A stretch of 64,000 nt of DNA from Chryseobacterium culicis (lineage in GTDB: Bacteria; Bacteroidota; Bacteroidia; Flavobacteriales; Weeksellaceae), in NCBI RefSeq assembly GCF_900108365.1, contig NZ_FNWQ01000007.1, positions 124,001-188,000 of the forward strand. The letters are read 5' to 3'. Below the pieces are notes generated by a model. It saw only the letters and a program-made list of their open reading frames with translations, was not told the DNA's origin and searched no databases. Each line of letters begins with the position of its first letter. Position 1 is the first letter of the stretch. Of the stretch, positions 34,411-43,437 are shown piece after piece. A program made the translations under genes and the position numbers.

Positions 34411-35094
34411 ATGAGCCTGCAACCAACACTTTCAAACGTGCCCCCTCAACTCAAAGTCTGCGGTCTTACAAAACCGGATCAGATTCAGGAGCTGATTTCT
34501 ATGAATGTAGATTTTCTTGGATTTATCTTCTATCAGAAATCACCGAGATATGTTCTGGACCATTTGAGTAGGGAAGAAATTTCCGCTATTAAACATCATG
34601 GAAAAGTAGGTGTCTTTGTCAATGAAAAAACCGATGTCATTGTAAAAACTGTTCAGCTGGCAGGATTGAATTTCGTACAGCTTCACGGTGATGAAAGTAA
34701 TGATTTCATTGTCGATTTAAGACAAAAACTAAATCCTGAAGTAGGAATTATCAAAGTAATAAGAGTAGGAAAAAATGATGAGGGTAACAAAGATAAGATA
34801 GTACCAACACTTTCTTCCTGTGTGCCGCACGTAAACTTTTATCTTTTTGATACAGACAGTAAAGCGTTTGGAGGAACAGGAGAACAATTTGACTGGAATA
34901 TTCTGAATGAATTGGAGATTCCACTTCCCTACTTTTTAAGCGGTGGTATCTCTGAAGAAAATATCGGAAATATAAAAACATTACAGCAGCGGCCTTTCGC
35001 TTTAGACATCAATTCGAAGTTTGAGACGGAACCGGGAAATAAAAATATCAGCAGCATAAAAAAATTCAGAGAATTATACCAGAACAACCGATAA
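34411..35094 (+). CDS. trpF: Phosphoribosylanthranilate isomerase
   Basis: 227 residues. LKVCGLTKPDQI provides the catalytic Cys, VQLHGDE is the barrel motif, and DTDSKAFGGTGEQFDW carries the catalytic Asp, followed by FLSGGISEENI. It converts N-(5-phosphoribosyl)anthranilate to CdRP. It is directly downstream of trpC. Confidence 0.95.
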   Translation: MSLQPTLSNVPPQLKVCGLTKPDQIQELISMNVDFLGFIFYQKSPRYVLDHLSREEISAIKHHGKVGVFVNEKTDVIVKTVQLAGLNFVQLHGDESNDFIVDLRQKLNPEVGIIKVIRVGKNDEGNKDKIVPTLSSCVPHVNFYLFDTDSKAFGGTGEQFDWNILNELEIPLPYFLSGGISEENIGNIKTLQQRPFALDINSKFETEPGNKNISSIKKFRELYQNNR

Positions 35095-35115
35095 TCTGTA
35101 CTATAAATACACACA

Positions 35116-35628
35116 ATGATGAACATACACTTATTAAAAAAGACATTTTATAAAACATTATTTCCACCCAAATTTGGAAATGAGAAAATACAGAACCTGT
35201 ACCACTTTGTTTCTCAAAACGACAGCAATATTGAACACTGGGAAGTGGGCGGGCTGTTGTCTGAATTTGTGAGTATCATTAAAGATTTTGAAGAAAGTGA
35301 TATTCAGTATTTTTTTGAGAGGATATCCTTATGGAACAGTTATTATCTGGTGATTATTTCCGATAAATTTTTAGAAGCTCACGTAAAATCAGTGATAAAA
35401 TATGATTTGGGAAAAATTTATGCTAAAATATTTCTGCTGTATGAAGATTCCGATCCCTATTTTCTCATTGACAATCTGGAAATTGCTATTACAATGTACC
35501 AGTCTACAATAGATAAAGCAACCTTAATTGATTTGATGCATAAAATAGAATTGTTATATTACAAAAAGCTGATCACCAAGCAGCAATACGATTATCATCT
35601 CACATTTATTAACAGTTTGAACCCATGA
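35116..35628 (+). CDS. Unknown helical protein inserted in the trp operon
   Basis: A 170-residue protein with no signal peptide or membrane helix, rich in aromatic and acidic residues (YLVIISDKFLEAHVKSVIKYD) and predicted mostly helical. No family is recognised. It lies 21 bases after trpF and overlaps the next gene by four bases (ATGA), so it is transcribed with trp. Its link to tryptophan, if any, is unknown. Confidence 0.7.
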   Translation: MMNIHLLKKTFYKTLFPPKFGNEKIQNLYHFVSQNDSNIEHWEVGGLLSEFVSIIKDFEESDIQYFFERISLWNSYYLVIISDKFLEAHVKSVIKYDLGKIYAKIFLLYEDSDPYFLIDNLEIAITMYQSTIDKATLIDLMHKIELLYYKKLITKQQYDYHLTFINSLNP

Positions 35629-36170
35629 AATATCAGATAAAAGAAACGAAAGATTTAACGGAAAGCGAGATTGAACATATTCTCAAACTTTGGGATATTT
35701 CTGCCTGGAACAATATGAAATCAATCTATTTCCGCTCTTTTTTTAAAGATTCGGAATTCCATTTTCTGTTGGATGCCTCAGACAATATCCTTGCCGTTAT
35801 GAGGGTAAATTTTGATTTTATCTTAAGAATACGAGACACAGAATATACTTTTGCAGAAGCAGTAGGACTGGTAGCCGCTCATAGAAAGCAAGGATATGGT
35901 GCGGATCTGGTCCGGAGTTTCAAAGAAAATGTCAGTCTGAGAAATATAGAGACCATAGGTTTTTGTCATGCTGAACTTCGTCCCTTTTATGAAAAATGTA
36001 ATGTGGAGATTCTCCATGACAAAGCCAAAATGATCAAAGAAAGTATTGGCTCGGAATGGGTGAATGCTGAGGATGATGATATTTTGATTTTTCATATGTC
36101 AATGGAAAAAAAAGAACTGCTTAACCAGCTAAGTTCACAAAACAACGCTTATTTAATGACTAAAGAATAA
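35625..36170 (+). CDS. GNAT-like acyltransferase inserted in the trp operon
   Basis: A 181-residue protein. The block FAEAVGLVAAHRKQGYGADLVRSFKENV (about 73-100) is a GNAT fold, with the acetyl-CoA loop RKQGYG and a GFCHAELRPFYEKCN strand near the C-terminus. The substrate is unknown. It is translationally coupled to the preceding unknown gene and ends 3 bases before trpB. Confidence 0.78.
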   Translation: MKYQIKETKDLTESEIEHILKLWDISAWNNMKSIYFRSFFKDSEFHFLLDASDNILAVMRVNFDFILRIRDTEYTFAEAVGLVAAHRKQGYGADLVRSFKENVSLRNIETIGFCHAELRPFYEKCNVEILHDKAKMIKESIGSEWVNAEDDDILIFHMSMEKKELLNQLSSQNNAYLMTKE

Positions 36171-36173
36171 AAA

Positions 36174-37352
36174 ATGAATTATAAAAATCCCGATGAAAAC
36201 GGATATTACGGAGAGTTTGGAGGCGCCTTTATCCCCGAAATGCTTTATCCTAATGTAGAAGAACTGCAAAAAAATTATCTTGATATTATAGAATCTGAAG
36301 ACTTCCAGTCCGAATATCAGGATTTGCTTAAAAACTATGTGGGACGTGCTACGCCATTATATTTCGCTAAAAATCTAAGTGATAAATATAAAACTCAAAT
36401 TTACTTAAAGAGAGAAGACCTCAACCATACCGGAGCTCATAAGATCAATAATGCGCTCGGACAGGTTCTATTGGCAAAACGGCTGGGAAAAACCAGAATT
36501 ATTGCTGAAACGGGAGCAGGACAGCATGGCGTTGCTACCGCTACAGCCTGTGCCTTATTAGGTCTGGAATGCATTGTCTACATGGGAGAAATTGATATCC
36601 AGAGACAGGCCCCGAATGTGGCAAGAATGAAAATGCTGGGTGCAGAAGTTGTAGCAGCTACTTCAGGTTCAAAAACCCTTAAAGATGCGGTTAATGAAGC
36701 ATTAAGAGATTGGATCAACAATCCTGTAACCACACATTACGTGATTGGAAGTGTAGTAGGACCTCATCCTTTTCCTGATTTGGTTGCCAGATTTCAAAGT
36801 ATTATTTCAAAAGAAATTAAAGAACAGCTCAAAGAAAAAACAGGAAGAGAAAACCCGGATTATGTGATTGCCTGTGTTGGGGGTGGAAGTAATGCTGCAG
36901 GAACTTTCTATCATTTTGTAGAGGAAAAAGAAGTACAAATTATTGCTGCCGAAGCCGGAGGATTAGGAGTGAATTCCGGGAAATCTGCGGCAACTACATT
37001 TTTAGGAACGCTGGGAGTGCTTCACGGAAGCAAAAGCCTTGTCATGCAGACGGAAGACGGACAGGTTATTGAGCCCCATTCTATTTCTGCAGGCCTGGAT
37101 TATCCGGGTATAGGCCCTTTCCATGCGCATTTATTTAAAGAAAAAAGAGCAGAATTCTTTAGCATTAATGATGAAGAAGCTTTACGGTGTGCTTTTGAAC
37201 TTACCCGGCTGGAAGGAATTATTCCTGCATTGGAAAGCTCTCATGCCCTGGCAGTTTTAGACAAGAAAAAGTTTAATGAAGATGATATTGTGGTTATTTG
37301 TCTGAGTGGCCGCGGAGATAAGGATATGGAAACCTATTTGAAAAATCTGTAA
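36174..37352 (+). CDS. trpB: Tryptophan synthase beta subunit
   Basis: 392 residues. The PLP lysine is Lys90 in NHTGAHKINNALGQ, AETGAGQHGVATATACALLG follows, and the glycine-rich PLP phosphate loop is CVGGGSNAAGTF. It condenses indole and serine. It is of TrpB1 type, matching a downstream TrpA. Confidence 0.96.
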   Translation: MNYKNPDENGYYGEFGGAFIPEMLYPNVEELQKNYLDIIESEDFQSEYQDLLKNYVGRATPLYFAKNLSDKYKTQIYLKREDLNHTGAHKINNALGQVLLAKRLGKTRIIAETGAGQHGVATATACALLGLECIVYMGEIDIQRQAPNVARMKMLGAEVVAATSGSKTLKDAVNEALRDWINNPVTTHYVIGSVVGPHPFPDLVARFQSIISKEIKEQLKEKTGRENPDYVIACVGGGSNAAGTFYHFVEEKEVQIIAAEAGGLGVNSGKSAATTFLGTLGVLHGSKSLVMQTEDGQVIEPHSISAGLDYPGIGPFHAHLFKEKRAEFFSINDEEALRCAFELTRLEGIIPALESSHALAVLDKKKFNEDDIVVICLSGRGDKDMETYLKNL

Positions 37353-37439
37353 AATGTCGGACGTAGAATGTACAATGTATTTCCCCGGCCGGAATTCATT
37401 ACATTATACTTTGTACATTACACTTTAATACAATAAAAA

Positions 37440-38174
37440 ATGAAAAAACTAAATATATATTTCACAGCAGGAATTCCTCAACTGGAAGATACTGCTGATA
37501 TTATACAACTGATTCAGGATTCCGGAGCAGATATGATTGAAATCGGAATGCCCTATTCTGATCCTGTGGCAGACGGACCTGTCATCCAGAAAGCTCATGA
37601 ACAGGCTCTACAAAACGGAATGACCATTGAAAAACTCCTGTCTCAACTAAAAGCCATCAAAAACGAAATCAAAATTCCGGTTATTCTGATGGGTTATATC
37701 AATCCTGTATTAAGCTTCGGGTTTGAAAAATTCTGTGCAGCATGTGCGGAAAGTGGTGTTTCAGGGCTGATTCTTCCTGACCTCCCTCCTATTGAGTTTG
37801 AGAAAAACTATCAGCATATTTTAAAGCAATATAATCTCAATTTCACATTCCTTGTTACTCCGGAAACATCTGATGAAAGGATGATGTATCTGGATTCCTT
37901 AAGCTCAGGTTTTCTTTATGCAGTAAGCTCCTCTTCTACTACAGGAAATGCAAATGCTGTGGTAAAAAATGAGGATTACCTTTCCAGAATAGCATCTCTT
38001 CCGCTTAAAAACCCTGTAATGATCGGATTTGGAATTAAGTCCAAAGAAGATTTTGAAAACGTTACGGAAAAAGCAGATGGCGGTATTATCGGGACAGCTT
38101 TTGTAAACATCCTTCTTCAGGATAAAGACTGGAAGAAGAGTGCCATAGATTTTATCCATTCCATAAAAGGGTAA
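37440..38174 (+). CDS. trpA: Tryptophan synthase alpha subunit
   Basis: 244 residues. Catalytic Glu34 (EIGMPYSDP) and Asp45 (DGPVIQKA) are present, with GLILPDLPP and a phosphate-binding GFGIKSKED. It is shorter than enterobacterial TrpA (~268), as usual in flavobacteria. The 87-base gap from trpB holds a partial inverted repeat (TGTACAATGTA and TTGTACATTACA). Confidence 0.95.
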   Translation: MKKLNIYFTAGIPQLEDTADIIQLIQDSGADMIEIGMPYSDPVADGPVIQKAHEQALQNGMTIEKLLSQLKAIKNEIKIPVILMGYINPVLSFGFEKFCAACAESGVSGLILPDLPPIEFEKNYQHILKQYNLNFTFLVTPETSDERMMYLDSLSSGFLYAVSSSSTTGNANAVVKNEDYLSRIASLPLKNPVMIGFGIKSKEDFENVTEKADGGIIGTAFVNILLQDKDWKKSAIDFIHSIKG

Positions 38175-38205
38175 AATTCACTAAATTTGTATATCAAAAA
38201 TTGAA

Positions 38206-38934
38206 ATGAATACAAATCAGAATAAAGCAGTAGAATTTGAAGATTTAGGAATCAGAGAATATCAGCCAGCCTGGGATTATCAGGAACAGCTGATGAAAAA
38301 CATTATTGATACCAAAATAAAAAACAGAGATCTTCCTGCTGAGCAGCACAGTACAACGCCCAACCATCTTCTTTTTGTGGAGCATCCGCATGTTTATACG
38401 CTGGGAAAAAGCGGACACGAAGAAAATATGCTTGCCGGTATTGATAAGCTGAAAGAAATTGATGCTACTTTCGTTAAAGTAAACCGTGGCGGAGATATTA
38501 CGTATCATGGTTACGGACAGGTTGTAGGCTACCCTATTCTGGATCTTGAAAACTTTTTCACGGATATTCATTTGTATATGAGAAATCTGGAAGAAGTGAT
38601 CATCCGAACCATTGCCGAATATGGTATTAAAGGAGAACGCTCGCCCGGAGAAACCGGAGTATGGCTGGATGTAGGAAAACCTTATGCCAGAAAAATGTGC
38701 GCTATGGGAGTGAAAGCATCCCGATGGGTTACCCTTCATGGTTTCGCATTGAATGTGAATACCGATATGCGTTATTTTGAATACATCATCCCATGCGGAA
38801 TTAAGGATAAGCAGGTTACTTCTTTAAAAAGAGAGCTTGAGAGGGAACTCACGCCAGAAGAAATGGAAGAACTGAAAGCTAAGATCAGAAAACATTTTGC
38901 AGATGTTTTTCAGGCGGAATTGATCTACAAATAA
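38206..38934 (+). CDS. lipB: Octanoyl-[ACP]:protein octanoyltransferase
   Basis: 242 residues. The family signature RGGDITYHGYGQ is at 94-105, the catalytic Lys170 lies in GVKASRWVTLHG, and the catalytic Cys197 lies in PCGIKDKQVTSL. It moves octanoate from ACP to lipoyl domains for later sulphur insertion. It is 31 bases after trpA and may be the last gene of the trp transcript, since the first terminator follows it. Confidence 0.95.
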   Translation: MNTNQNKAVEFEDLGIREYQPAWDYQEQLMKNIIDTKIKNRDLPAEQHSTTPNHLLFVEHPHVYTLGKSGHEENMLAGIDKLKEIDATFVKVNRGGDITYHGYGQVVGYPILDLENFFTDIHLYMRNLEEVIIRTIAEYGIKGERSPGETGVWLDVGKPYARKMCAMGVKASRWVTLHGFALNVNTDMRYFEYIIPCGIKDKQVTSLKRELERELTPEEMEELKAKIRKHFADVFQAELIYK

Positions 38935-38956
38935 TCTTGGCACATTAAGACATACC

Positions 38957-38990
38957 AAAACCCGGTTTCAGTTATTGAAACCGGGTTTTT
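38957..38990 (+). terminator. Terminator after lipB
   Basis: A 14-bp perfect stem AAAACCCGGTTTCA / TGAAACCGGGTTTT around GTTAT, with T run. Confidence 0.9.
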
Positions 38991-39374
38991 AGTTTAAATT
39001 CGATTGTTATTCTTTGGATTGCATAGATTCCTAGAATACACCAAATGATGGATAGATGATGCGTACACTAGATGTGCTTTAGTCAGCTAAAACAGATATA
39101 TTTATCCACCTTGTCTATTCCGTAGGAATCCAAACCGCAAAAATGACAGATTTAACAATTTTAAAATTTTCCTTTTTTTCTATTAATTCACCATCAAAAT
39201 CACCAGCATTTATACCATTTTCAAGATTATATAATCAAAAATATAGCACAATTATGAATTTTTTAAATAAAATGCTTGCAAGTATTTTATTTTTTATTAC
39301 TTTTAATATCACAAAATAGTGAACTATCACCACTGCAAAGTTCACTTACAATTAACCACCAAAATATAAAAACT
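38991..39374. other. 384-bp upstream region of the protein-glutaminase gene
   Basis: Very AT-rich from 39140. It contains a palindrome GATTATATAATC near 39225. I found no convincing TTG/TAnnTTTG pair. The frame opening upstream at 39276 adds 33 residues with no conservation and is not used. Confidence 0.5.
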
Positions 39375-40334
39375 ATGAAAAAATTTCTGTTATCCATGAT
39401 GGTATTCGTGACAATGCTGTCATTCAATGCCTGCTCAGATTCAAGCGCCAATCAGGATCCTAATCTTGTAGCCAAAGAGTCTAACGAAGTTGCCATGAAA
39501 GATTTCGGTAAAACTGTTCCGGTAGGGATAGAAAAAGAAGACGGGAAGTTTAGAGTTTCCTTTATGGTTTCAGCGCAGCCGTATCACCTTAAAGATACAA
39601 AGGAAAATGCGGGATATATCTCTATGATCAAAGAAGCTGTAGAAAATGAAACTCCTGTTCAGATTTTTCTGAAAGCCAATTCTAACGAAATCGCAAAGGT
39701 AGACAAAGCAACTGCTGATGACATCCGTTATTTCAAATCTGTATTCAATAAAGAAGAGAGGGGCGACAGCAAAAAAGCAGTAAGTGTTATTCCAAACCTT
39801 GCCACTTTGAACAGCTTATTCACCCAGATCAAAAATCAGGCTTGCGGAACTTCTACAGCGTCCTCACCGTGTATTACTTTCAGATATCCTGTTGACGGAT
39901 GCTATGCAAGAGCTCATAAAATGAGACAAATCCTTCTTAATGCAGGTTATGACTGCGAGAAGCAGTTCGTTTACGGTAACCTTAGAGCTTCTACAGGAAC
40001 CTGCTGTGTATCCTGGGTATATCACGTAGCCATTTTGGTAAGCTTTAAAAATGCTTCCGGAATTGTTGAGAAAAGAATTATAGATCCTTCATTATTCTCC
40101 AGCGGACCTGTAACAGATACTGCATGGAGAGCTGCGTGTACCAATACAAGCTGCGGATCTGCTTCTGTTTCTTCTTATGCCAATACAGCAGGAAATGTAT
40201 ACTACAGAAGCCCATCCGGTTCTTTACTGTATGATAATAACTATGTTAATACCAATTGTGTATTGAATATTTTCTCATCCCTTTCAGGATGCTCCCCTTC
40301 TCCTGCACCTAGCGTAGGAAGCTGTGGATTTTAA
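39375..40334 (+). CDS. Protein-glutaminase (protein-glutamine deamidase) precursor
   Basis: 319 residues from ATG 39375, against 320 in the Chryseobacterium proteolyticum enzyme. The signal peptide is about 1-20 (SFNAC looks like a lipobox), the propeptide runs to about 134, and the mature enzyme (185 residues) begins AVSVIPNLATLNSLF. Catalytic Cys176 (PVDGCYARAHKM), His217 (SWVYHVAIL) and Asp237 (RIIDPSLF) have exactly the known spacing 41 and 20. Many cysteines form disulphides. It deamidates glutamine side chains in intact proteins outside the cell; the propeptide keeps it inactive until cleaved. Confidence 0.93.
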   Translation: MKKFLLSMMVFVTMLSFNACSDSSANQDPNLVAKESNEVAMKDFGKTVPVGIEKEDGKFRVSFMVSAQPYHLKDTKENAGYISMIKEAVENETPVQIFLKANSNEIAKVDKATADDIRYFKSVFNKEERGDSKKAVSVIPNLATLNSLFTQIKNQACGTSTASSPCITFRYPVDGCYARAHKMRQILLNAGYDCEKQFVYGNLRASTGTCCVSWVYHVAILVSFKNASGIVEKRIIDPSLFSSGPVTDTAWRAACTNTSCGSASVSSYANTAGNVYYRSPSGSLLYDNNYVNTNCVLNIFSSLSGCSPSPAPSVGSCGF

Positions 40335-40347
40335 TTAACTTCTATAG

Positions 40348-40386
40348 AGCTCCTGCCTTATTTTACTATATTGCAGGAGCTTTTCT
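40348..40386 (+). terminator. Hairpin between protein-glutaminase and the propeptide-like gene
   Basis: AGCTCCTGC pairs with GCAGGAGCT across a 16-base AT-rich loop and is followed by TTTTC. The following start at 40401 lies 15 bases beyond, so read-through would link the two genes; it could reduce expression of the second. Confidence 0.65.
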
Positions 40387-40400
40387 CTAAAACTTTTGTT

Positions 40401-40712
40401 ATGAAAGCCTGGTCCTATCTACTATTACTTCTGTTTATGATTATATCCTGTTCCGGTAATTCCAGTTCACAGAACTTAACCTGGTATAATAATGCCACCA
40501 TTTCAAATATTACCGAAGATCCTGACAAACCGAATGAGCTTGTGCGCGTTTCCATTGGAATAAGTGCTCAGGTTTTTTATCTCTCGAAAAAATCAGCGGA
40601 TTATAAGGACCTTCTTGAAAAAGCCACGCAAAGCTTTAAAAAAAGTAAGACTTATAATATTGGTATTGAAAATAAAACCAATATCATCAAAGAAATCAAA
40701 GAAGTGAAATAA
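40401..40712 (+). CDS. Lipoprotein resembling the protein-glutaminase propeptide
   Basis: 103 residues from ATG 40401 (a frame to 40371 adds ten residues). Lipoprotein signal IISC (Cys17). Residues 49-61 (RVSIGISAQVFYL) align with propeptide residues 60-72 of the adjacent enzyme (RVSFMVSAQPYHL), and the later part keeps the helix and strand order, with I87/N94/I96 matching I97/N104/I106. There is no catalytic domain. The likely idea is a membrane-tethered inhibitor or folding helper for protein-glutaminase. The similarity is partial and judged by eye. Confidence 0.7.
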   Translation: MKAWSYLLLLLFMIISCSGNSSSQNLTWYNNATISNITEDPDKPNELVRVSIGISAQVFYLSKKSADYKDLLEKATQSFKKSKTYNIGIENKTNIIKEIKEVK

Positions 40713-40718
40713 TCAGGC

Positions 40719-41471
40719 TTATCTGATTACAGAAATTCCAGCATCTACTTTTATCTCGGCTCCATGAATGTAGGAAGCTTCTTCTGAAGCCAGAAACAGA
40801 ACTACACTAGCTATTTCTGACGGTTCACCCTGCCTCTTAAAAGGTATTGTAGGGATGATATCCTCTATGGCATTTTCTATCTGTTCTCCGGTTAAACCTG
40901 TATTATTGAAAATATTGGTTTTAATATGTCCGGGGCTTACTCCATTGACACGAATTCCACGTTCGGTAAGTTCTACGGCAAAAGTTTTGATCATCGACTG
41001 CACCGCAGATTTTGCCGCAGAATATACTGAAAAATTAGGCATGGCAATCTCCGTTGCCACTGAAGTATTGAATATGACAGAACTACCGTTTTTCATCATA
41101 GGCAATATCTGCTGTACTGTGAAAAATGGCCCTTTCACCAGCATATTAAAGAGTTCATCAAACTGCTTTTCATCTACATATTCTACAGGAGCAAATCTGC
41201 CGTATCCTGCATTGGGAAATACCAGATCAATATGTTCAGTATATTTTCTTACTTCCTGCTGAAGGTTCATCAGATCTTTCATATTTCCTGCATCAGATAC
41301 AATTCCTGATGCCATTTCCGCTAGCTTTTGTAAAGCTATGCTCACCGTTTCTTCACTTCTTCCTGTGATGATAACTTTCCCTCCTTCTTCAATAAATTTC
41401 TGGGCCGTAGCCAATCCCATCCCATTGGTTCCTCCCGTGATTAAAGCGGTTTTGTTTTTAAATCTCTGCAT
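40719..41471 (-). CDS. Short-chain dehydrogenase/reductase
   Basis: A 250-residue classical SDR. TGGTNGMG is the cofactor motif (12-19), NAGY near 87-90 is the NAG motif, and the catalytic residues are Ser137, Tyr150 and Lys154 (YSAAK). PGHIKTNIF and the tail GAEIKVDAGISV are typical. GRSEE after beta-2 suggests NADP preference. Substrate unknown. It ends 6 bases from the convergent propeptide-like gene. Confidence 0.9.
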   Translation of the reverse strand: MQRFKNKTALITGGTNGMGLATAQKFIEEGGKVIITGRSEETVSIALQKLAEMASGIVSDAGNMKDLMNLQQEVRKYTEHIDLVFPNAGYGRFAPVEYVDEKQFDELFNMLVKGPFFTVQQILPMMKNGSSVIFNTSVATEIAMPNFSVYSAAKSAVQSMIKTFAVELTERGIRVNGVSPGHIKTNIFNNTGLTGEQIENAIEDIIPTIPFKRQGEPSEIASVVLFLASEEASYIHGAEIKVDAGISVIR

Positions 41472-41640
41472 TGTTTTTTATTTAAATTTCCACTACAAAG
41501 ATTGGAATACTCCTCTGCTGAAAAAATCCGGATCTTGCTGAAATACATAAAAATTAATCTGTACGCTCCTCTTGTCTTCTTCTTATTGCCTTTTTAAAGT
41601 TCATCAATAATTGCCATCAATAAAATCTTTCAAAATTAAA

Positions 41641-41670
41641 TTGCGCACAATTAAATTGGCTTTATCTTTG
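41641..41670 (+). promoter_or_regulatory. Promoter of the nitroreductase-ohrR-ohr group with possible operator
   Basis: TTG at 41641-41643, 19 bases, then TATCTTTG at 41663-41670. The region around -33 carries AATT-TGCGCA-C-AATT, an imperfect palindrome similar to MarR/OhrR operators (TACAATT-AATTGTA). OhrR is encoded downstream, so autoregulation is plausible. Confidence 0.5.
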
Positions 41671-41744
41671 TAATGTTAATTGAGTCAGGATACAAAACTG
41701 AAGTTAATATTCAACAAATAGTTTAATTTAAAACAAAAAGAAAA

Positions 41745-42377
41745 ATGTCATTAATAGAAAATCTAAACTGGAGACATGCCGTAAAAGCTTATGATCCTAC
41801 CAAAAAAGTATCACAGGAAGATCTTAATACAATTCTTGAATCAGCAAGACTGGCTCCTACTTCATCGGGATTGCAGCCCTTCCGAATTATTGTAGTGGAA
41901 AATCAGGAACTGAAAGAAAAAATGGTAGCAGGCGCTTTGAATCCTGAAGTCATGAGAGACTCATCTCACGTTTTGGTCTTCGCAGCATGGGACAGCTATT
42001 CTAATGAAAAAATTGACAAAGTTTACGACTATCATACCGATGTAAGAGACCTTCCAAGAGGCCGTTTCGGAAGTTATACCGATAAAATCAAGGAAATATA
42101 CGGAGCTCAGACTCCTGAAGAGCATTTTGCACATACTGCACGCCAGACCTATATTGCCCTAGGAATTGCTCTTGCTCAGGCTGCCGAACTTAAAATCGAC
42201 AGTACCCCGGCAGAAGGATTCAGCAATGAATTAGTAGATGAAGTACTTGGCTTAAAAGAATTAGGACTTAAAAGTGTAAGTCTTTTATATCTGGGATACC
42301 GTGATGAAGCTAATGACTGGCTGTCTTCTATGAAAAAAGTCAGAATTCCAATGGATGAATTTATTATAAAAAAGTAA
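41745..42377 (+). CDS. NAD(P)H-dependent nitroreductase (NfsB-like)
   Basis: A 210-residue FMN enzyme. The N-terminal NWRHAVKAYDPTKKVS and SARLAPTSSGLQPFR match oxygen-insensitive nitroreductases. It reduces nitroaromatics, quinones or similar electrophiles. It precedes ohrR-ohr by 32 bases and probably shares their promoter, suggesting a joint role in peroxide or electrophile stress. Confidence 0.88.
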   Translation: MSLIENLNWRHAVKAYDPTKKVSQEDLNTILESARLAPTSSGLQPFRIIVVENQELKEKMVAGALNPEVMRDSSHVLVFAAWDSYSNEKIDKVYDYHTDVRDLPRGRFGSYTDKIKEIYGAQTPEEHFAHTARQTYIALGIALAQAAELKIDSTPAEGFSNELVDEVLGLKELGLKSVSLLYLGYRDEANDWLSSMKKVRIPMDEFIIKK

Positions 42378-42409
42378 TACCTTCATCGAATCTTTCGTAC
42401 TCAAACATT

Positions 42410-42847
42410 ATGGAAAATCCGAAAACACCCAAACTTGAAAACCAGATCTGCTTCCCACTCTATGTAATTGCCAAGGAAATTACAGGGCTTTACCGTCCTT
42501 TCCTTGATGAGCTGGGCATTACCTATCCGCAGTATCTTGTAATGATGATATTATGGGACGGCGACGGACTTACAGTAACCCATATTGGAGAAAAACTGTT
42601 TCTGGACAGTGGTACTTTGACCCCTCTTCTTAAAAGACTGGAGTCTAAAGGATTTATCATCAGAAAAAGAAAAAAAGAGGACGAAAGAGTGGTTGAAGTT
42701 TTTTTAGACGAAGCAGGAAAAGAGCTTCAGCAGAAAGCTTGTGAAATTCCGGGAAAAATTCAGGAAAGACTGGGAATACAACCGGAAGAGCTGCTGCATC
42801 TTAAAGATACCGTATTAAAAATATTAAACAAAATAGAACACAAATGA
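42410..42847 (+). CDS. ohrR: MarR-family peroxide-sensing repressor (OhrR)
   Basis: A 145-residue protein. The winged helix covers about 40-110 (SGTLTPLLKRLESKGFI and a DERVVEVFL wing). Cys14 in NQICFPLY is the conserved reactive Cys, which organic hydroperoxides oxidise to release DNA. Its end overlaps the ohr start by four bases, and the pairing with ohr supports the name. Confidence 0.9.
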   Translation: MENPKTPKLENQICFPLYVIAKEITGLYRPFLDELGITYPQYLVMMILWDGDGLTVTHIGEKLFLDSGTLTPLLKRLESKGFIIRKRKKEDERVVEVFLDEAGKELQQKACEIPGKIQERLGIQPEELLHLKDTVLKILNKIEHK

Positions 42848-43269
42848 AAACATTGTACACTACCAAAGTAACGGCCCAGGGGGGCAGAAACGGACATGTA
42901 AAAAGTGAAAACGGAGTTTTGGAACTTGATGTAAGAATGCCAAAAGCATTAGGAGGGGCCAACGATGATTTTGCCAATCCGGAGATGCTTTTTGCAGCAG
43001 GATATTCTGCATGTTTCGATAGTGCTTTGAACAGAGTAATCAGTCTCTCCAAAGTGAAGACCGGAGAAACAACAGTAACCGCACAGGTGAGCATCGGACA
43101 AATTGAAAACGGAGGTTTCGGACTTGCCGCTGAACTGGATGTCAATATTCCCGGAGTTTCTCTTGAAGAAGCTCAGGCTTTAACAGAAAAGGCACACCAG
43201 ATCTGCCCTTACTCTAATGCTACCAGAAATAATATGGAGGTGAAACTTTCAGTAACCAACAACGATTAA
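42844..43269 (+). CDS. ohr: Organic hydroperoxide resistance protein (Ohr)
   Basis: 141 residues. The thiol peroxidase Cys pair is Cys57 (AAGYSACFDSA) and Cys121 (HQICPYSNATRNN), with the arginine and glutamate environment usual for Ohr. It reduces lipid and organic hydroperoxides with dihydrolipoamide. Translationally coupled to ohrR. Confidence 0.94.
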   Translation: MKTLYTTKVTAQGGRNGHVKSENGVLELDVRMPKALGGANDDFANPEMLFAAGYSACFDSALNRVISLSKVKTGETTVTAQVSIGQIENGGFGLAAELDVNIPGVSLEEAQALTEKAHQICPYSNATRNNMEVKLSVTNND

Positions 43270-43297
43270 TCCAATTTTTTTAAGCATAGTTATAACG

Positions 43298-43331
43298 AAA
43301 GGAGCTGTTTCCGTGGAAACAGCTCCTTTTA
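43298..43331 (+). terminator. Terminator after ohr
   Basis: AAAGGAGCTGTTTCC pairs with GGAAACAGCTCCTTT, followed by T-rich DNA. Confidence 0.85.
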
Positions 43332-43437
43332 ATTTTTTCATTATATGATTTAACGACAGATTTCGCAGATGAGCACAGATAATTGAGGATATTTTCATGC
43401 AGATAATGTAAGAATTTTCCCTCATCCTTCCTATTAA

